Positions 1-6,904 of a DNA stretch of 41,574 bases are shown here, piece after piece (positions within the stretch are counted from its first letter, which is position 1; the number at the start of each line of letters is the position of its first letter). The notes beneath the pieces are model-generated. The model was given only the letters and a program-made list of their open reading frames with translations, had not been told where the DNA came from and ran no database searches. The stretch comes from Thermoleophilaceae bacterium (lineage in GTDB: Bacteria; Actinomycetota; Thermoleophilia; Solirubrobacterales; Thermoleophilaceae), in assembly GCA_030448005.1 (NCBI GenBank), contig JAUJNT010000003.1:122775-164348 (forward strand), read 5' to 3'. The translations under genes and the position numbers were made by a program.

Positions 1-16
1 GGGGCGAGGGATAGGG

Positions 17-36
17 CCGGGGGCTCGCGCCCCCGG
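17..36. terminator. GC-rich hairpin, copy of the folD-downstream hairpin
   Basis: Arms CCGGGGG (17-23) and CCCCCGG (30-36) enclose the loop CTCGCG. The same 20 bases occur directly after the folD stop codon. It has no U tract, so it may act as a Rho-type or mRNA-protecting structure rather than a classic intrinsic terminator. The gene it would terminate lies outside the window. Confidence 0.45.
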
Positions 37-47
37 AGCCGCCCGCC

Positions 48-97
48 GAGTGAACCTTTGAGGGGGCTCTGGCACCGCCATCTGCTCCTGATGGCGC
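48..97 (+). repeat. GAGTGAACC palindromic intergenic repeat, copy 1
   Basis: The sequence starts GAGTGAACCTTTGAGGGGG, continues through CTCTGGCACCGCC and includes the core TCTGCTC, in the same order as the copies at 17176 and 17259. It contains its own hairpin (CGCCAT 76-81 with ATGGCG 91-96). The copies differ at many positions but keep the arm and loop layout. Confidence 0.6.
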
Positions 98-340
98 GCT
101 GATAATTCCGTGGCGCTCCGCACCCACCCTTACTACGGTCTGGTCGCGGCTGCCGTCGCTGGGCCGGCCTCTTGCGGGACCAGGTCCCCCAGCTAGCCGC
201 ACCCTGCTGCTTCCGCAGCCATGGGACTTGACCCTCCGCGGCCCGCGGCGGTAGGCTCGCGCGGGGCTCAGCGGGAGGGGGAGACGGCGCTCGGGGGAGA
301 ACCTCGCGTGCCGACCGCTCCGGGGGATTCGCGTCTAGGA

Positions 341-345
341 AGGAG
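341..345 (+). promoter_or_regulatory. Ribosome binding site of glnB
   Basis: AGGAG lies 9 bases before the GTG at 355. This supports GTG as the start, since no ATG is available at the conserved N-terminus MKLV. Confidence 0.75.
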
Positions 346-354
346 CGGGGACTT

Positions 355-708
355 GTGAAGCTCGTGATCGGCATCGTTCGCCCGGAGAAGGCGAACGACG
401 TGTTGACGGCCCTCTACCGCGCCGAGGTGCGGGGGGTCTCGCTCAGCCGAGTGCAGGGACACGGGGGGGAGCTCGACCGCGTCGAGACCTACCGGGGCAC
501 GACGGTCAAGATGGGACTGGCCGAGAAGGTGCGCTTTGAGATCGCCGTCTCCGACGAGTTCGTCGAGCCTGCGATCGAGGCCCTGTGTGAGGGCGGGCGC
601 ACCGGCGAGGTCGGCGACGGCAAGATCTTCGTGGTCCCGCTCGAGCGGGCGGTGCGCATCCGCACCGGCGAGACCGATCACGGGGCCGTAACCCCGGTCG
701 ACGCATGA
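355..708 (+). CDS. glnB: P-II family nitrogen regulatory protein
   Basis: Cytoplasmic trimeric P-II signal protein of 117 aa, close to the usual 112. P-II proteins sense 2-oxoglutarate, ATP and ADP and control the ammonium channel and other nitrogen targets. Family marks are MKLVIGIVRP at the N-terminus, the T-loop at residues 37-55, the RTGEVGDGKIFV segment and the RIRTGE C-terminus. In the T-loop Tyr46 is kept, but residue 51, the Tyr that is uridylylated or adenylylated in many bacteria, is Val. Covalent control at that site is therefore not possible. The stop overlaps the amt start (ATGA), so the two are translationally coupled, the classic glnK-amtB pairing. The name glnK would be equally fitting. 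Confidence 0.93.
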   Translation: MKLVIGIVRPEKANDVLTALYRAEVRGVSLSRVQGHGGELDRVETYRGTTVKMGLAEKVRFEIAVSDEFVEPAIEALCEGGRTGEVGDGKIFVVPLERAVRIRTGETDHGAVTPVDA

Positions 709-2009
709 CGGGCCCGCCCCAGCTCGTAGCGGCCGCCCAGGTGAACGCCGGTGACACGGCCTGGATGCTGATCGCGACGGCGCTCGTGCTGCTGATGACG
801 CCCGCGCTCGGGCTCTTCTACGCGGGTCTCGTGCGGTCGAAGAACACGCTCAACACGTTCATGATGTGCGTGGCCGCGCTGGCGGTGGCCACCGTGATGT
901 GGGCGATCGTCGGCTACTCGATCGCGTTCGACGGAGATGGCCCGATCATCGGCGGCCTCGGGCATGCCTTCCTCAACGACGTGACCTTCGAGCCGCGTGA
1001 CGGAACAACGATTCCCCACCTGCTGTTCATGGCCTTTCAGGCCACCTTCTGCATCATCACGGTCGCTCTCGTGTCGGGCGCCGTGGTCGAGCGGATGCGC
1101 TTCGGGCCTTTTCTTATCTTCGCCGCGCTGTGGTCGGTGCTCGTCTACGCGGTGCTGGCGCACTGGGCCTTCGGCGGTGGCTGGCTGATCGAGGGTGGGA
1201 CGCTCGACTTCGCGGGCGGCGTGCCGGTGGAGATGGGGTCTGGCTTCTCTGCGCTCGCGGCCGCGCTGGTGGTCGGGGCGCGCAAGGACTACGGCCGCCA
1301 GGCGCTCCTGCCGCACAACGCCGTCTACGTGCTGCTCGGCGCCGGCCTCCTGTGGTTCGGCTGGTTCGGGTTCAACGGAGGCAGCGGCTTCTCGACGGGG
1401 AACTCGGGGGTACTCGCGTTCACCAACACGCTGCTGTGCCCGGCGTGCACGCTGGTCGTATGGTTTGCGCTCGACCTGGTTCGCGGCCGCCAGGTCACCG
1501 CCATCGGCGCGGCCACGGCGATCATCGTGGGCTGCGTGGGCATAACCCCCGCGGGCGGCTTCATCAGCCCGGGTTGGGCGATGGCGCTCGGAGCGCTGGC
1601 TGCCCTGCCGAGCTACGCGGTAATCGTCTGGCGCCCACGGACGCGAGTGGACGAGACGCTCGACGTGCTCGCCGCCCACGGGATCGCGGGCCTGACCGGC
1701 ATCCTCTTCATCGGCTTCTTTGCCCAGAACTCGTGGAACGGCGTGTCGGACGGCCTCGTGTACGGCGACGCCGGCCAGCTCGGCTGGCAGGCGCTGGCCG
1801 CGCTCGCGGCCCCCACCTACGCCTTCGTGGCCACCTTTGTGATCCTGCGCGTGATCGGCCTGGTCATGCCGCTACGAGCCAGCGAGGGAGAGGAGGCCTT
1901 GGGGATGGACGTCGTCCAGCACGGCGAGGAGGCCTACGTGACGGGCGAGGGCGCCGTGCTGATGCCGACGGCCCCAGACGGAGAGAGGCCCGTCAAGGAG
2001 CCGGTCTAG
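705..2009 (+). CDS. amt: Ammonium transporter, Amt/MEP/Rh family
   Basis: Inner-membrane ammonium channel of 434 aa with about 11 hydrophobic segments. Family marks are the N-terminal LVLLMTPALGLFYAGLVRSKN (residues 28-47), the WFGFNGGSG segment (about 219-228) and the C-terminal cytoplasmic tail used for P-II binding. The second histidine of the twin-His pore motif is present (His325 in LAAHGIAGL). The first is replaced by Glu176 in VPVEMGSGFSAL, as in fungal Mep1/Mep3-type proteins. Coupling to glnB by ATGA overlap implies regulation by P-II blocking. No strong terminator hairpin was found after the stop. Confidence 0.95.
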   Translation: MTGPPQLVAAAQVNAGDTAWMLIATALVLLMTPALGLFYAGLVRSKNTLNTFMMCVAALAVATVMWAIVGYSIAFDGDGPIIGGLGHAFLNDVTFEPRDGTTIPHLLFMAFQATFCIITVALVSGAVVERMRFGPFLIFAALWSVLVYAVLAHWAFGGGWLIEGGTLDFAGGVPVEMGSGFSALAAALVVGARKDYGRQALLPHNAVYVLLGAGLLWFGWFGFNGGSGFSTGNSGVLAFTNTLLCPACTLVVWFALDLVRGRQVTAIGAATAIIVGCVGITPAGGFISPGWAMALGALAALPSYAVIVWRPRTRVDETLDVLAAHGIAGLTGILFIGFFAQNSWNGVSDGLVYGDAGQLGWQALAALAAPTYAFVATFVILRVIGLVMPLRASEGEEALGMDVVQHGEEAYVTGEGAVLMPTAPDGERPVKEPV

Positions 2010-2020
2010 GACCTGGAAGC

Positions 2021-2203
2021 TCAGCTGTCCTTGCGGACGTCCTTCGCCGCCCAGTCGCATGCGGTGCGAAACGCGGCCTCCGGCTCGGTGCCGCGAAACC
2101 GGTCCTTCCTGTCGCCGCTCTGCGCCACGGCGACATAGTCGTCGTCGTCGAGCTTCTCGACGACGATGGTCACGGTCACCTCTTTTCTCTGCGACCAGCC
2201 CAT
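2021..2203 (-). CDS. Small hypothetical protein (60 aa) with truncated paralogue at 6905
   Basis: Sixty residues starting MGWSQRKEVTVTIVVEKLDD, a short beta-rich start followed by a helical charged C-terminus (FRTACDWAAKDVRKDS). A GAAAGGA ribosome site lies about 10 bases before the ATG. The 3' half, in both protein and DNA, is repeated at 6905-6996, which supports it as a real gene. No family is recognised. It lies tail to tail with amt, 11 bases apart, and upstream of the peptide operon on the opposite strand. Confidence 0.6.
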   Translation of the reverse strand: MGWSQRKEVTVTIVVEKLDDDDYVAVAQSGDRKDRFRGTEPEAAFRTACDWAAKDVRKDS

Positions 2204-2344
2204 ATGGCTTGCATCCTTTCCGAGTGGACAACCCCCCGCAGGCGCTCGGATCTTTACCGAGTAGCGTGGATCAAAGCACCGGGGGAGATAGGACGTTCGG
2301 CGAGCCGATCGGACGAGATCGACGAGCGAAGCCGTGACGGTCGT

Positions 2345-2360
2345 TCGCCCTAAAGGGCGA
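2345..2360. other. Perfect 6-bp hairpin with TAAA loop
   Basis: TCGCCC (2345-2350) pairs with GGGCGA (2355-2360) around TAAA. No U tract follows, so its role is unclear: leader structure or protein site. Confidence 0.4.
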
Positions 2361-2506
2361 GGCCCTGTAGCGCGTCATCAGCCTATCCAGCTTCACTCCT
2401 ACGTCCTTTGGCTGACGCAGACCACCCACGCGGACGAAGTCGCCTCGAGTTCAACCTCTCGGACTACGCATTACCACCCTTGGGAGGACGGTGACGCGGG
2501 GTGAGT

Positions 2507-2533
2507 GTGCCAGTCTGGACGTGCCAGTCTGGA
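2507..2533. promoter_or_regulatory. Tandem 14-bp palindromic operator-like repeat
   Basis: GTGCCAGTCTGGA occurs twice (2507-2519 and 2521-2533), each with the palindrome CCAG-T-CTGG. It lies 50 to 76 bases before the peptide start, which is where an operator for this operon would sit. Confidence 0.45.
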
Positions 2534-2582
2534 ACAGCAGAACGACGAGGCAAGTTCGACTACAGGAGAGGGTCTCACCAAT

Positions 2583-2960
2583 ATGGTCACCACGAACTTT
2601 CGTAAGCGACTCGTGCTAGGAGCGCTCGTAACCGTTCTCGTTGCTTTCACCGCAGTGTTCCTGTTGAGCGGACCGAAAGACGCAACCGCCAAGAAGCCCG
2701 CCACCACCACCAAGGCGTTCCAACGTGCGGCGGACTCGCAGGGAACACGAGCCCCGGCTGAGCCCCGGGCGATCCCCGCCGCCGCAGCGGCAGCGCGCGC
2801 GCTGGTCGGCACGGCGGCATTCCGCCAGGAGGTCGGCAACGTCGCGCGCGCGGCCGGACTCGGTTCGGTCGCCAGGGACGTGGTCGGAGCCCTCTTCGGC
2901 TTCGCCGCTACCCGGACGTCGTCAGGCCCGGACGTCCTGTTGGACGGACCGGCCATGTAA
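2583..2960 (+). CDS. Small exported Ala-rich peptide precursor, candidate SdpC-like toxin
   Basis: A 125-residue protein. I chose the ATG at 2583, preceded by AGGAG at 2564, because it places a basic N-terminus (FRKR) before a single hydrophobic segment (residues 10-30), typical of a signal peptide or anchor. Then comes a Lys/Thr linker and an Ala-rich, amphipathic stretch (about 65-110; AAAAAARALVG and VVGALFGFAAT). There are no cysteines, unlike mature B. subtilis SdpC. It heads the operon with SdpA-like and SdpB-like genes, so the precursor role is inferred from context; direct similarity to SdpC is at best weak. A simple membrane-anchored protein of unknown role is the alternative. Confidence 0.5.
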   Translation: MVTTNFRKRLVLGALVTVLVAFTAVFLLSGPKDATAKKPATTTKAFQRAADSQGTRAPAEPRAIPAAAAAARALVGTAAFRQEVGNVARAAGLGSVARDVVGALFGFAATRTSSGPDVLLDGPAM

Positions 2961-2972
2961 GACCCTGTGCCG

Positions 2973-3000
2973 GTCGGGCGCCCCGTGCGGGGTGCCCGAC
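2973..3000 (+). terminator. Strong 12-bp hairpin between peptide gene and processing genes
   Basis: GTCGGGCGCCCC (2973-2984) pairs with GGGGTGCCCGAC (2989-3000), all 12 positions, one being a G-T pair, around the loop GTGC. It starts 13 bases after the peptide stop and lacks a U tract. It could be a partial terminator or a 3' stabiliser that yields more peptide mRNA than downstream mRNA. Confidence 0.6.
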
Positions 3001-3018
3001 CTGGACGCTCTGCCACTC

Positions 3019-3753
3019 ATGAACCGTTTGCCCCCTCTCGCCAACGCGCCACCCCGCGTCCGCATCCTCACGGCCTGCGCGGCCGTCAGCCTCCTGGGGC
3101 TCTTCACGGTGCACTTCGCCATGACCTTCGTCTACAACCAGCCCTTGAACCCCGTAAAGCTGCGCGTCGGCGACACGGTGGCCAGCTGGATGCATCCGTA
3201 CTTCGCCCAGAACTGGAACCTATTCGCGCCCAAGCCCATCAACGAGAACCGGGGGATGCTGGTACGGGCGCGGGTCCGCGGTGCCGACAGGCGGGTTCGC
3301 GTCACGTCCTTCTATGACATGACCACCCCGGCCAACCGCGACGCGCAGGAACGCCGCTGGTGGCCCAGCCGCCGCAGCCGTCTGGTTTCGGGAACGCTGC
3401 AGATGCTCACCTACGAGGATCCCGTCGCCTTGACCATCAAGGAGACGCGAACCCGGTTGCTTCGCGAGCGCGGCCGCCGTGCGCGCACGACCAGCGGCCC
3501 CGACGGCCAGGTGGAGCAGGGTCTCGCGGGCATCCCACCGACCAGCGCGGAGCGAGACTACCGCCGCCGGGCGATGATCCTGGCAGAGCGCCTGGCGAGC
3601 CTTGAGGCGACACGGCAGTTCGGCGACGGAGTAGAGGCGGTACAGGTCCGAGTCGTGCGCCACGCCTTCCCGCGGTTCTCCCGCCGCGACCTGTCTGACG
3701 ACACAGGCAAGGTCACCTTCGAGGATCTACCCTGGATGGTGAGGTCCCGGTGA
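3019..3753 (+). CDS. DUF5819 family protein, SdpA-like
   Basis: A 244-residue protein with one N-terminal membrane segment (about residues 18-38) followed by an extracytoplasmic domain. The signature YFAQNWNLFAPKPI (about 62-75), with NPVKLRVGD just before it, is what I know from DUF5819 proteins, which resemble SdpA of the B. subtilis SDP toxin system. SdpA and SdpB are both needed to mature the SdpC toxin. The ATG at 3019 lies 58 bases after the peptide gene, past a strong hairpin. The stop overlaps the next gene's GTG. The enzymatic role, if any, is unknown; the SdpA link is inferred from the motif and the neighbouring HTTM gene. Confidence 0.75.
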   Translation: MNRLPPLANAPPRVRILTACAAVSLLGLFTVHFAMTFVYNQPLNPVKLRVGDTVASWMHPYFAQNWNLFAPKPINENRGMLVRARVRGADRRVRVTSFYDMTTPANRDAQERRWWPSRRSRLVSGTLQMLTYEDPVALTIKETRTRLLRERGRRARTTSGPDGQVEQGLAGIPPTSAERDYRRRAMILAERLASLEATRQFGDGVEAVQVRVVRHAFPRFSRRDLSDDTGKVTFEDLPWMVRSR

Positions 3754-4736
3754 GCGCCGCTCGTAGGCGTGCGGCCGTAGCGCTCTGGAAGGGCTTGGAC
3801 GACGCCTCTGGCGAGCGCCGTTCGGTGCTTGGGGCCGCGCTCACGCGCATCTCGCTCGGACTGGTGTGCCTGAGCTTCTACGTCCTGCACTACGGTGACC
3901 GCTGGCGGCTCTACGGCCCCGACTCGGTGTGGTCCTGGGAGAACTTCCAGGGCGCCTTGGAGGACGCGGGCGGGTTCTCGTTGTATGAGATCGCCGCCTC
4001 GGACGCCTGGTTCACTTTCGTCTTCCATGCCGGGATGTTGGTCACGCTCTTGTTCATTCTCGGCTGGCGCACGCGTTTGGTAGTGCCGCTGCAGTGGGTC
4101 TTCACGTGGTCGTTGTTCCAGCGCAACCCAGTGCTCCTCGACGGGGGCGACAATCTCCTCGTCATCGTGCTCGCCTACATGATGGCCGTTGACTGCGGCG
4201 CCCGGTTGTCGCTCGACGCCGGTCGGCGCCGTGGTGCCCCGGCCGGAGACGGCGCGGGCAGCCGCGCGGTCACCCTGCTGCACAACGCGGGACTGCTGGC
4301 CATCATCACGCAGGTCTGCGTGCTCTACCTCGCCTCGGCGCTGTACAAGACGCAAGGCGAGTTGTGGCAGAACGGAACGGCGCTGTACTACATCATGCGG
4401 GTCCAGGACTTCACCCTGCCCGGGGTGAGCGAGATGATCTACCGCAATCCACTCTTTGTCACGGCGGGAACCTACGGGACCGTGCTCTTTCAGCTCGCCT
4501 TCCCGTTTCTCTTGCTGAACCGCTGGACGCGCTTGCTCGCGCTCGCCGGGGCAATAGCGATGCACGCGGGAATCGCCCTCCTGATGGGTCTGATGACCTT
4601 CTCGTGGGTGATGGTAACCGTGGAGTTGCCGCTGCTCGGCGACCGGCGCCTGGAGGCGATAGGCGCCTGGCTGCGCCCGCGGGCGCAGGCGTTACGCAGC
4701 CGCATGCCGCTCCCGGCGGGGGTGCGGTCGGCGTGA
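3750..4736 (+). CDS. HTTM domain membrane protein, SdpB-like
   Basis: Integral membrane protein of 328 aa with about six to eight hydrophobic segments and the HTTM (horizontally transferred transmembrane) pattern shared with SdpB and vitamin K-dependent gamma-carboxylase: an early LTRISLGLVCLSFYVLHYGD segment, the motif LFQRNPVLLDGGDNLL (about 130-145) and YLASALYKTQGELWQNGTA (about 192-210). The GTG start overlaps the upstream stop (GTGA), and its own stop overlaps the next start in the same way. With DUF5819 upstream this is the SdpAB gene pair arrangement. The substrate would be the upstream peptide, by inference. Confidence 0.82.
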   Translation: MSAARRRAAVALWKGLDDASGERRSVLGAALTRISLGLVCLSFYVLHYGDRWRLYGPDSVWSWENFQGALEDAGGFSLYEIAASDAWFTFVFHAGMLVTLLFILGWRTRLVVPLQWVFTWSLFQRNPVLLDGGDNLLVIVLAYMMAVDCGARLSLDAGRRRGAPAGDGAGSRAVTLLHNAGLLAIITQVCVLYLASALYKTQGELWQNGTALYYIMRVQDFTLPGVSEMIYRNPLFVTAGTYGTVLFQLAFPFLLLNRWTRLLALAGAIAMHAGIALLMGLMTFSWVMVTVELPLLGDRRLEAIGAWLRPRAQALRSRMPLPAGVRSA

Positions 4737-5794
4737 CGGCCCTCGCCCGGCGCAGTGGCCCCTCTGTCCGGCTGCGCTATCGCTTCGAGAACGTGCAACG
4801 CGAGCCGGTCGAGCTGTGGGTGAGCCTCCCGCCCGACGGCGTAGGCCAGCTGGTGGAGGGCACGCGTCTGGAGCCATCGCCGGCCATCCGCCGATGCGGG
4901 CAGGATTCGGCCGGCGTCAACGAGGTCGCGTACCTCGTGCTCGACCCCGGAGATCGGATGGAGCTCGACGCCAAGGTGCGACCAGAGCGCCGGTCGCTGG
5001 TGGACACCGACGACGGCCGCCCGCAGGTGCCGCCCCTGCCTGACGAGGAGCGGCGCCGTTACCTGCGCCAAACTCCGATGGTGCCTACCGGCGGCGCGGT
5101 AGCCGAGGAGGCGCGGCGCATCGTCCAGGCAGCGGAGGCCGACGACGACCATCAACGCGCGTGGGCGCTGTTCTCCGAGTTGGCCCTGAACTACCTCTAC
5201 ATCTATCCGCCAACGCGCCGCGGCGCAGCGGCGATGCTCGAGGAGCGCGCCGGCGACTGCGGCGAGTTCTCGTTCCTGTTCGCGGCCTGGTGTCGCAGCT
5301 GCGGCATCCCGGCTCGCACGATCGTGGGCACGTGGGCGCGCGGGAAGACCCAGGCACACGTTTGGAGCGAGTTCCATCTGGACGGCGTCGGCTGGGTCCC
5401 GGCCGACGCGAGCATGGCGGCGCTCGCTCATCGAGCCCCGTGGCAGGTCTGGCTGATGGGACGCCGGCCCAGAAACCGGCTGCGCTACTTCGGCGCCCTG
5501 CCCGGGCACCGGGTCGCCTTCAGCATCGATCCCGACGCGGAGCTGGATCCCCCGTTCGCGCCGGTGCCCGAGGGTGGGGAACCTGACATGGAGGCGGGCG
5601 GAGGGCCGCTGCGGTGGGGCCGCGACACGGTCAGGGCCGGCACCGCGGCGCCCTACCTGCAGCCCGCCTATCCGCGTTTCCCGCGGCCGCCCGACGAGGC
5701 GCCGGAGGAGCGCTGGGAGTACCAGGAGCCGTTGGGCCGATGGCGGGTCTACCGGCGACCGGCCGCGGGCCTCGTGGCCTGGGCGACCTCGTAG
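4733..5794 (+). CDS. Transglutaminase-like domain protein
   Basis: A 353-residue protein starting at the GTG that overlaps the HTTM stop (GTGA). The N-terminal ~100 residues look like a beta domain (VRLRYRFENVQREPVELWVS), followed by a transglutaminase-like cysteine protease fold: Cys176 in GDCGEFSFLFAAWC, His209 in AHVWSEFHLD and Asp225 in WVPADAS form the expected triad. No signal peptide or membrane segment is visible, so it is probably cytoplasmic. Family members cleave or cross-link peptides. Being fourth in the peptide/SdpA/SdpB operon, it may process or modify the peptide, or act in immunity; this is inference. The C-terminal ~120 residues are Pro-rich and unassigned. Confidence 0.8.
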   Translation: MTALARRSGPSVRLRYRFENVQREPVELWVSLPPDGVGQLVEGTRLEPSPAIRRCGQDSAGVNEVAYLVLDPGDRMELDAKVRPERRSLVDTDDGRPQVPPLPDEERRRYLRQTPMVPTGGAVAEEARRIVQAAEADDDHQRAWALFSELALNYLYIYPPTRRGAAAMLEERAGDCGEFSFLFAAWCRSCGIPARTIVGTWARGKTQAHVWSEFHLDGVGWVPADASMAALAHRAPWQVWLMGRRPRNRLRYFGALPGHRVAFSIDPDAELDPPFAPVPEGGEPDMEAGGGPLRWGRDTVRAGTAAPYLQPAYPRFPRPPDEAPEERWEYQEPLGRWRVYRRPAAGLVAWATS

Positions 5795-5822
5795 CTGCTG
5801 CGGCGGTGACCGGGCCCGTGGA

Positions 5823-5999
5823 TCATGGCGGGAACGCACCGATGATGCGGTCGATCAGCTTGGGCTTCGACTTGCGCTTCTCAACGTCCCAGGTGCCGTC
5901 TTCGGCCTGAACCGGCACGTAGAACTCATTACTGTCGCCCGCAGCTCCAAGCTGTTCGTTGAGCTCCCTGGAGCGCTGATCGGCCTCCGCTTCGGTCAT
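5823..5999 (-). CDS. Small hypothetical charged protein (58 aa)
   Basis: Starts at the ATG on the complement of 5997-5999 with MTEAEADQRSRELNEQL and ends KPKLIDRIIGAFPP. The middle FYVPVQAEDGTWDVEKRK is typical of small actinobacterial proteins of unknown function. A weak GGGAAG ribosome site precedes it. It converges with the transglutaminase gene. In-frame upstream extension is possible but looks like noncoding sequence. No family recognised. Confidence 0.55.
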   Translation of the reverse strand: MTEAEADQRSRELNEQLGAAGDSNEFYVPVQAEDGTWDVEKRKSKPKLIDRIIGAFPP

Positions 6000-6076
6000 A
6001 TCCCGATACTTCCCGTGTGCCCCGTGGGGCAAACTCGCTAAGCGCGCCGCGTCCCCCCTGCCCGGCCAGCTCCGGC

Positions 6077-6100
6077 CGGCGAACCGCCTGTCAGGCGGCC
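6077..6100. terminator. Hairpin near the LuxR pseudogene end
   Basis: CCGCCT-GTC-AGGCGG in the sequence between the regulator's stop (6100-6102) and the small gene forms a 6-bp stem with a short loop. There is no clear U tract. It is placed where transcripts of the regulator would end on the minus strand. Confidence 0.35.
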
Positions 6101-6730
6101 TACCCTGTGGTCTCGGAGGTACCGAGTTCGCCGACGTAGAGGGCGACGGCCTCGGCGCGGGTCCGCACACCGAGCTTGCGATAAACCTTCCGGAGGTGGC
6201 TCTTCACGGTCGCCTGGGACAGGAAGAGCCGGTCGGCGATCGCCTGATTGCCGAGGCCGTGGGCCAGTTCGCGTAGCACTTCCTGCTCGCAGGCTGAGGG
6301 TGCCGCCGCGACCGACGCACAGCTCTTCGACCGCCAGCGCGCGGTTGCCGTTCTCCTCGCACAGCTCATGCAGCGCACTTCGCAGCGCCGGCACGCCGAT
6401 GTCGAGCGGGACGGAGGACAGCCCGTGGCGGCGGCGCAGAGCGGCCGCCTTGATGCGGTAGCCCGGCACCGGGAGCATGACGAGCGCGCGGCAGTCCGGC
6501 GGCAGGCGGGTGAGGGCGCTGTAGAACGCCTCGCCGTCGCGGCCGACCGGAGATGCGAGCACGAGCTGAGCACCATTGGCACGCACCGCGCCATCGAGGC
6601 CCGATGGCGAAGCGAGTTGCGCGACGATGTCGAGGCCCGCCTCGGAACCGAGCACCAGGAGGCCGGCCCGCACGATGTCGCCATCGCTGACGACGAGGGC
6701 TCTGTTGGACCGTGCGTCCGCTTCCCCACC
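6100..6730 (-). pseudogene. LuxR/NarL-type response regulator, frameshifted
   Basis: The N-terminal part, read from the GTG at 6673, gives a receiver-like domain (GLLVLGSEAGLDIVAQLAS ... ALVMLPVPGYRIKAAALRRR). The C-terminal part in another frame gives a clear LuxR helix-turn-helix (NQAIADRLFLSQATVKSHLR, then KVYRKLGVRTRAEAVALY). They join near 6291-6298: adding two bases there gives the family pattern L-S-x-x-E-x-E-V-L. The N-terminal frame also runs back past 6673 as RALVVSDGD without a start codon, while a GTG at 6729 lies in another frame, so a second lesion is possible. No partner histidine kinase is next to it. Either decayed or affected by sequence error. Confidence 0.75.
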
Positions 6731-6808
6731 TCACCCCACCGCCAGCCACGGATCCCGTAGCAAGAGCTTCCAGTACGAATCGAGACACGAAGCTCCCATG
6801 GAGGGAAG

Positions 6809-6865
6809 GTTGCCCATTTTGGTGGCCCCCTAACGCCGTTTTGCGCAAATTCGCAAGTGGGCAAC
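6809..6865. promoter_or_regulatory. Inverted repeats upstream of the LuxR pseudogene
   Basis: GTTGCCCA (6809-6816) and TGGGCAAC (6858-6865) form an 8-bp inverted repeat around 41 bases. Inside it lies the palindrome TTGCGCAA (6841-6848) in one of the few AT-richer tracts. It may be an operator or promoter region for the regulator; this is positional inference. Confidence 0.3.
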
Positions 6866-6904
6866 GCCGGGGGCGCTCCCGTTGACCGTTCCTGGCCTCG
6901 TGAC

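Larger units (their letters stand above)
1..354. other. Intergenic region upstream of glnB with two repeat elements
   Basis: No convincing gene is seen. The first 40 bases carry a G/C hairpin (arms 17-23 and 30-36, loop CTCGCG) that recurs after folD at 16184-16203. Bases 48-94 carry a copy of the GAGTGAACC repeat also found at 17176 and 17259. A further short GC hairpin lies at 236-248. The glnB promoter must lie in the 3' part, but I cannot place -35/-10 boxes with confidence. Confidence 0.6.
2204..2582. other. Intergenic/promoter region of the peptide operon
   Basis: About 380 bases without a convincing gene. It contains a perfect hairpin TCGCCC-TAAA-GGGCGA (2345-2360) and a tandem palindromic motif (2507-2533). 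The promoter of the peptide operon should be here, as should the divergent promoter for the small gene at 2203. A slightly AT-richer tract lies around 2385-2480. Confidence 0.5.

Noticed and set aside
236-248. CCGCG-GCC-CGCGG hairpin before glnB as an attenuator
   Set aside because: A short GC palindrome of this size is expected by chance in such GC-rich DNA; no paired alternative structure was seen.
678-1679. Long minus-strand open frame opposite amt (333 aa)
   Set aside because: Arg- and His-rich shadow of the amt codon pattern; no family features, while the plus-strand frame is clearly Amt.
2385-2480. tRNA-like stretch with GAGTTCAACCTCTC in the intergenic region
   Set aside because: No acceptor or D arm pairing could be built around it.
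4490-5839. Long minus-strand open frame (449 aa) opposite the HTTM/transglutaminase genes
   Set aside because: Its composition is a mirror of high-GC coding; the plus strand has catalytic motifs and coupled starts.
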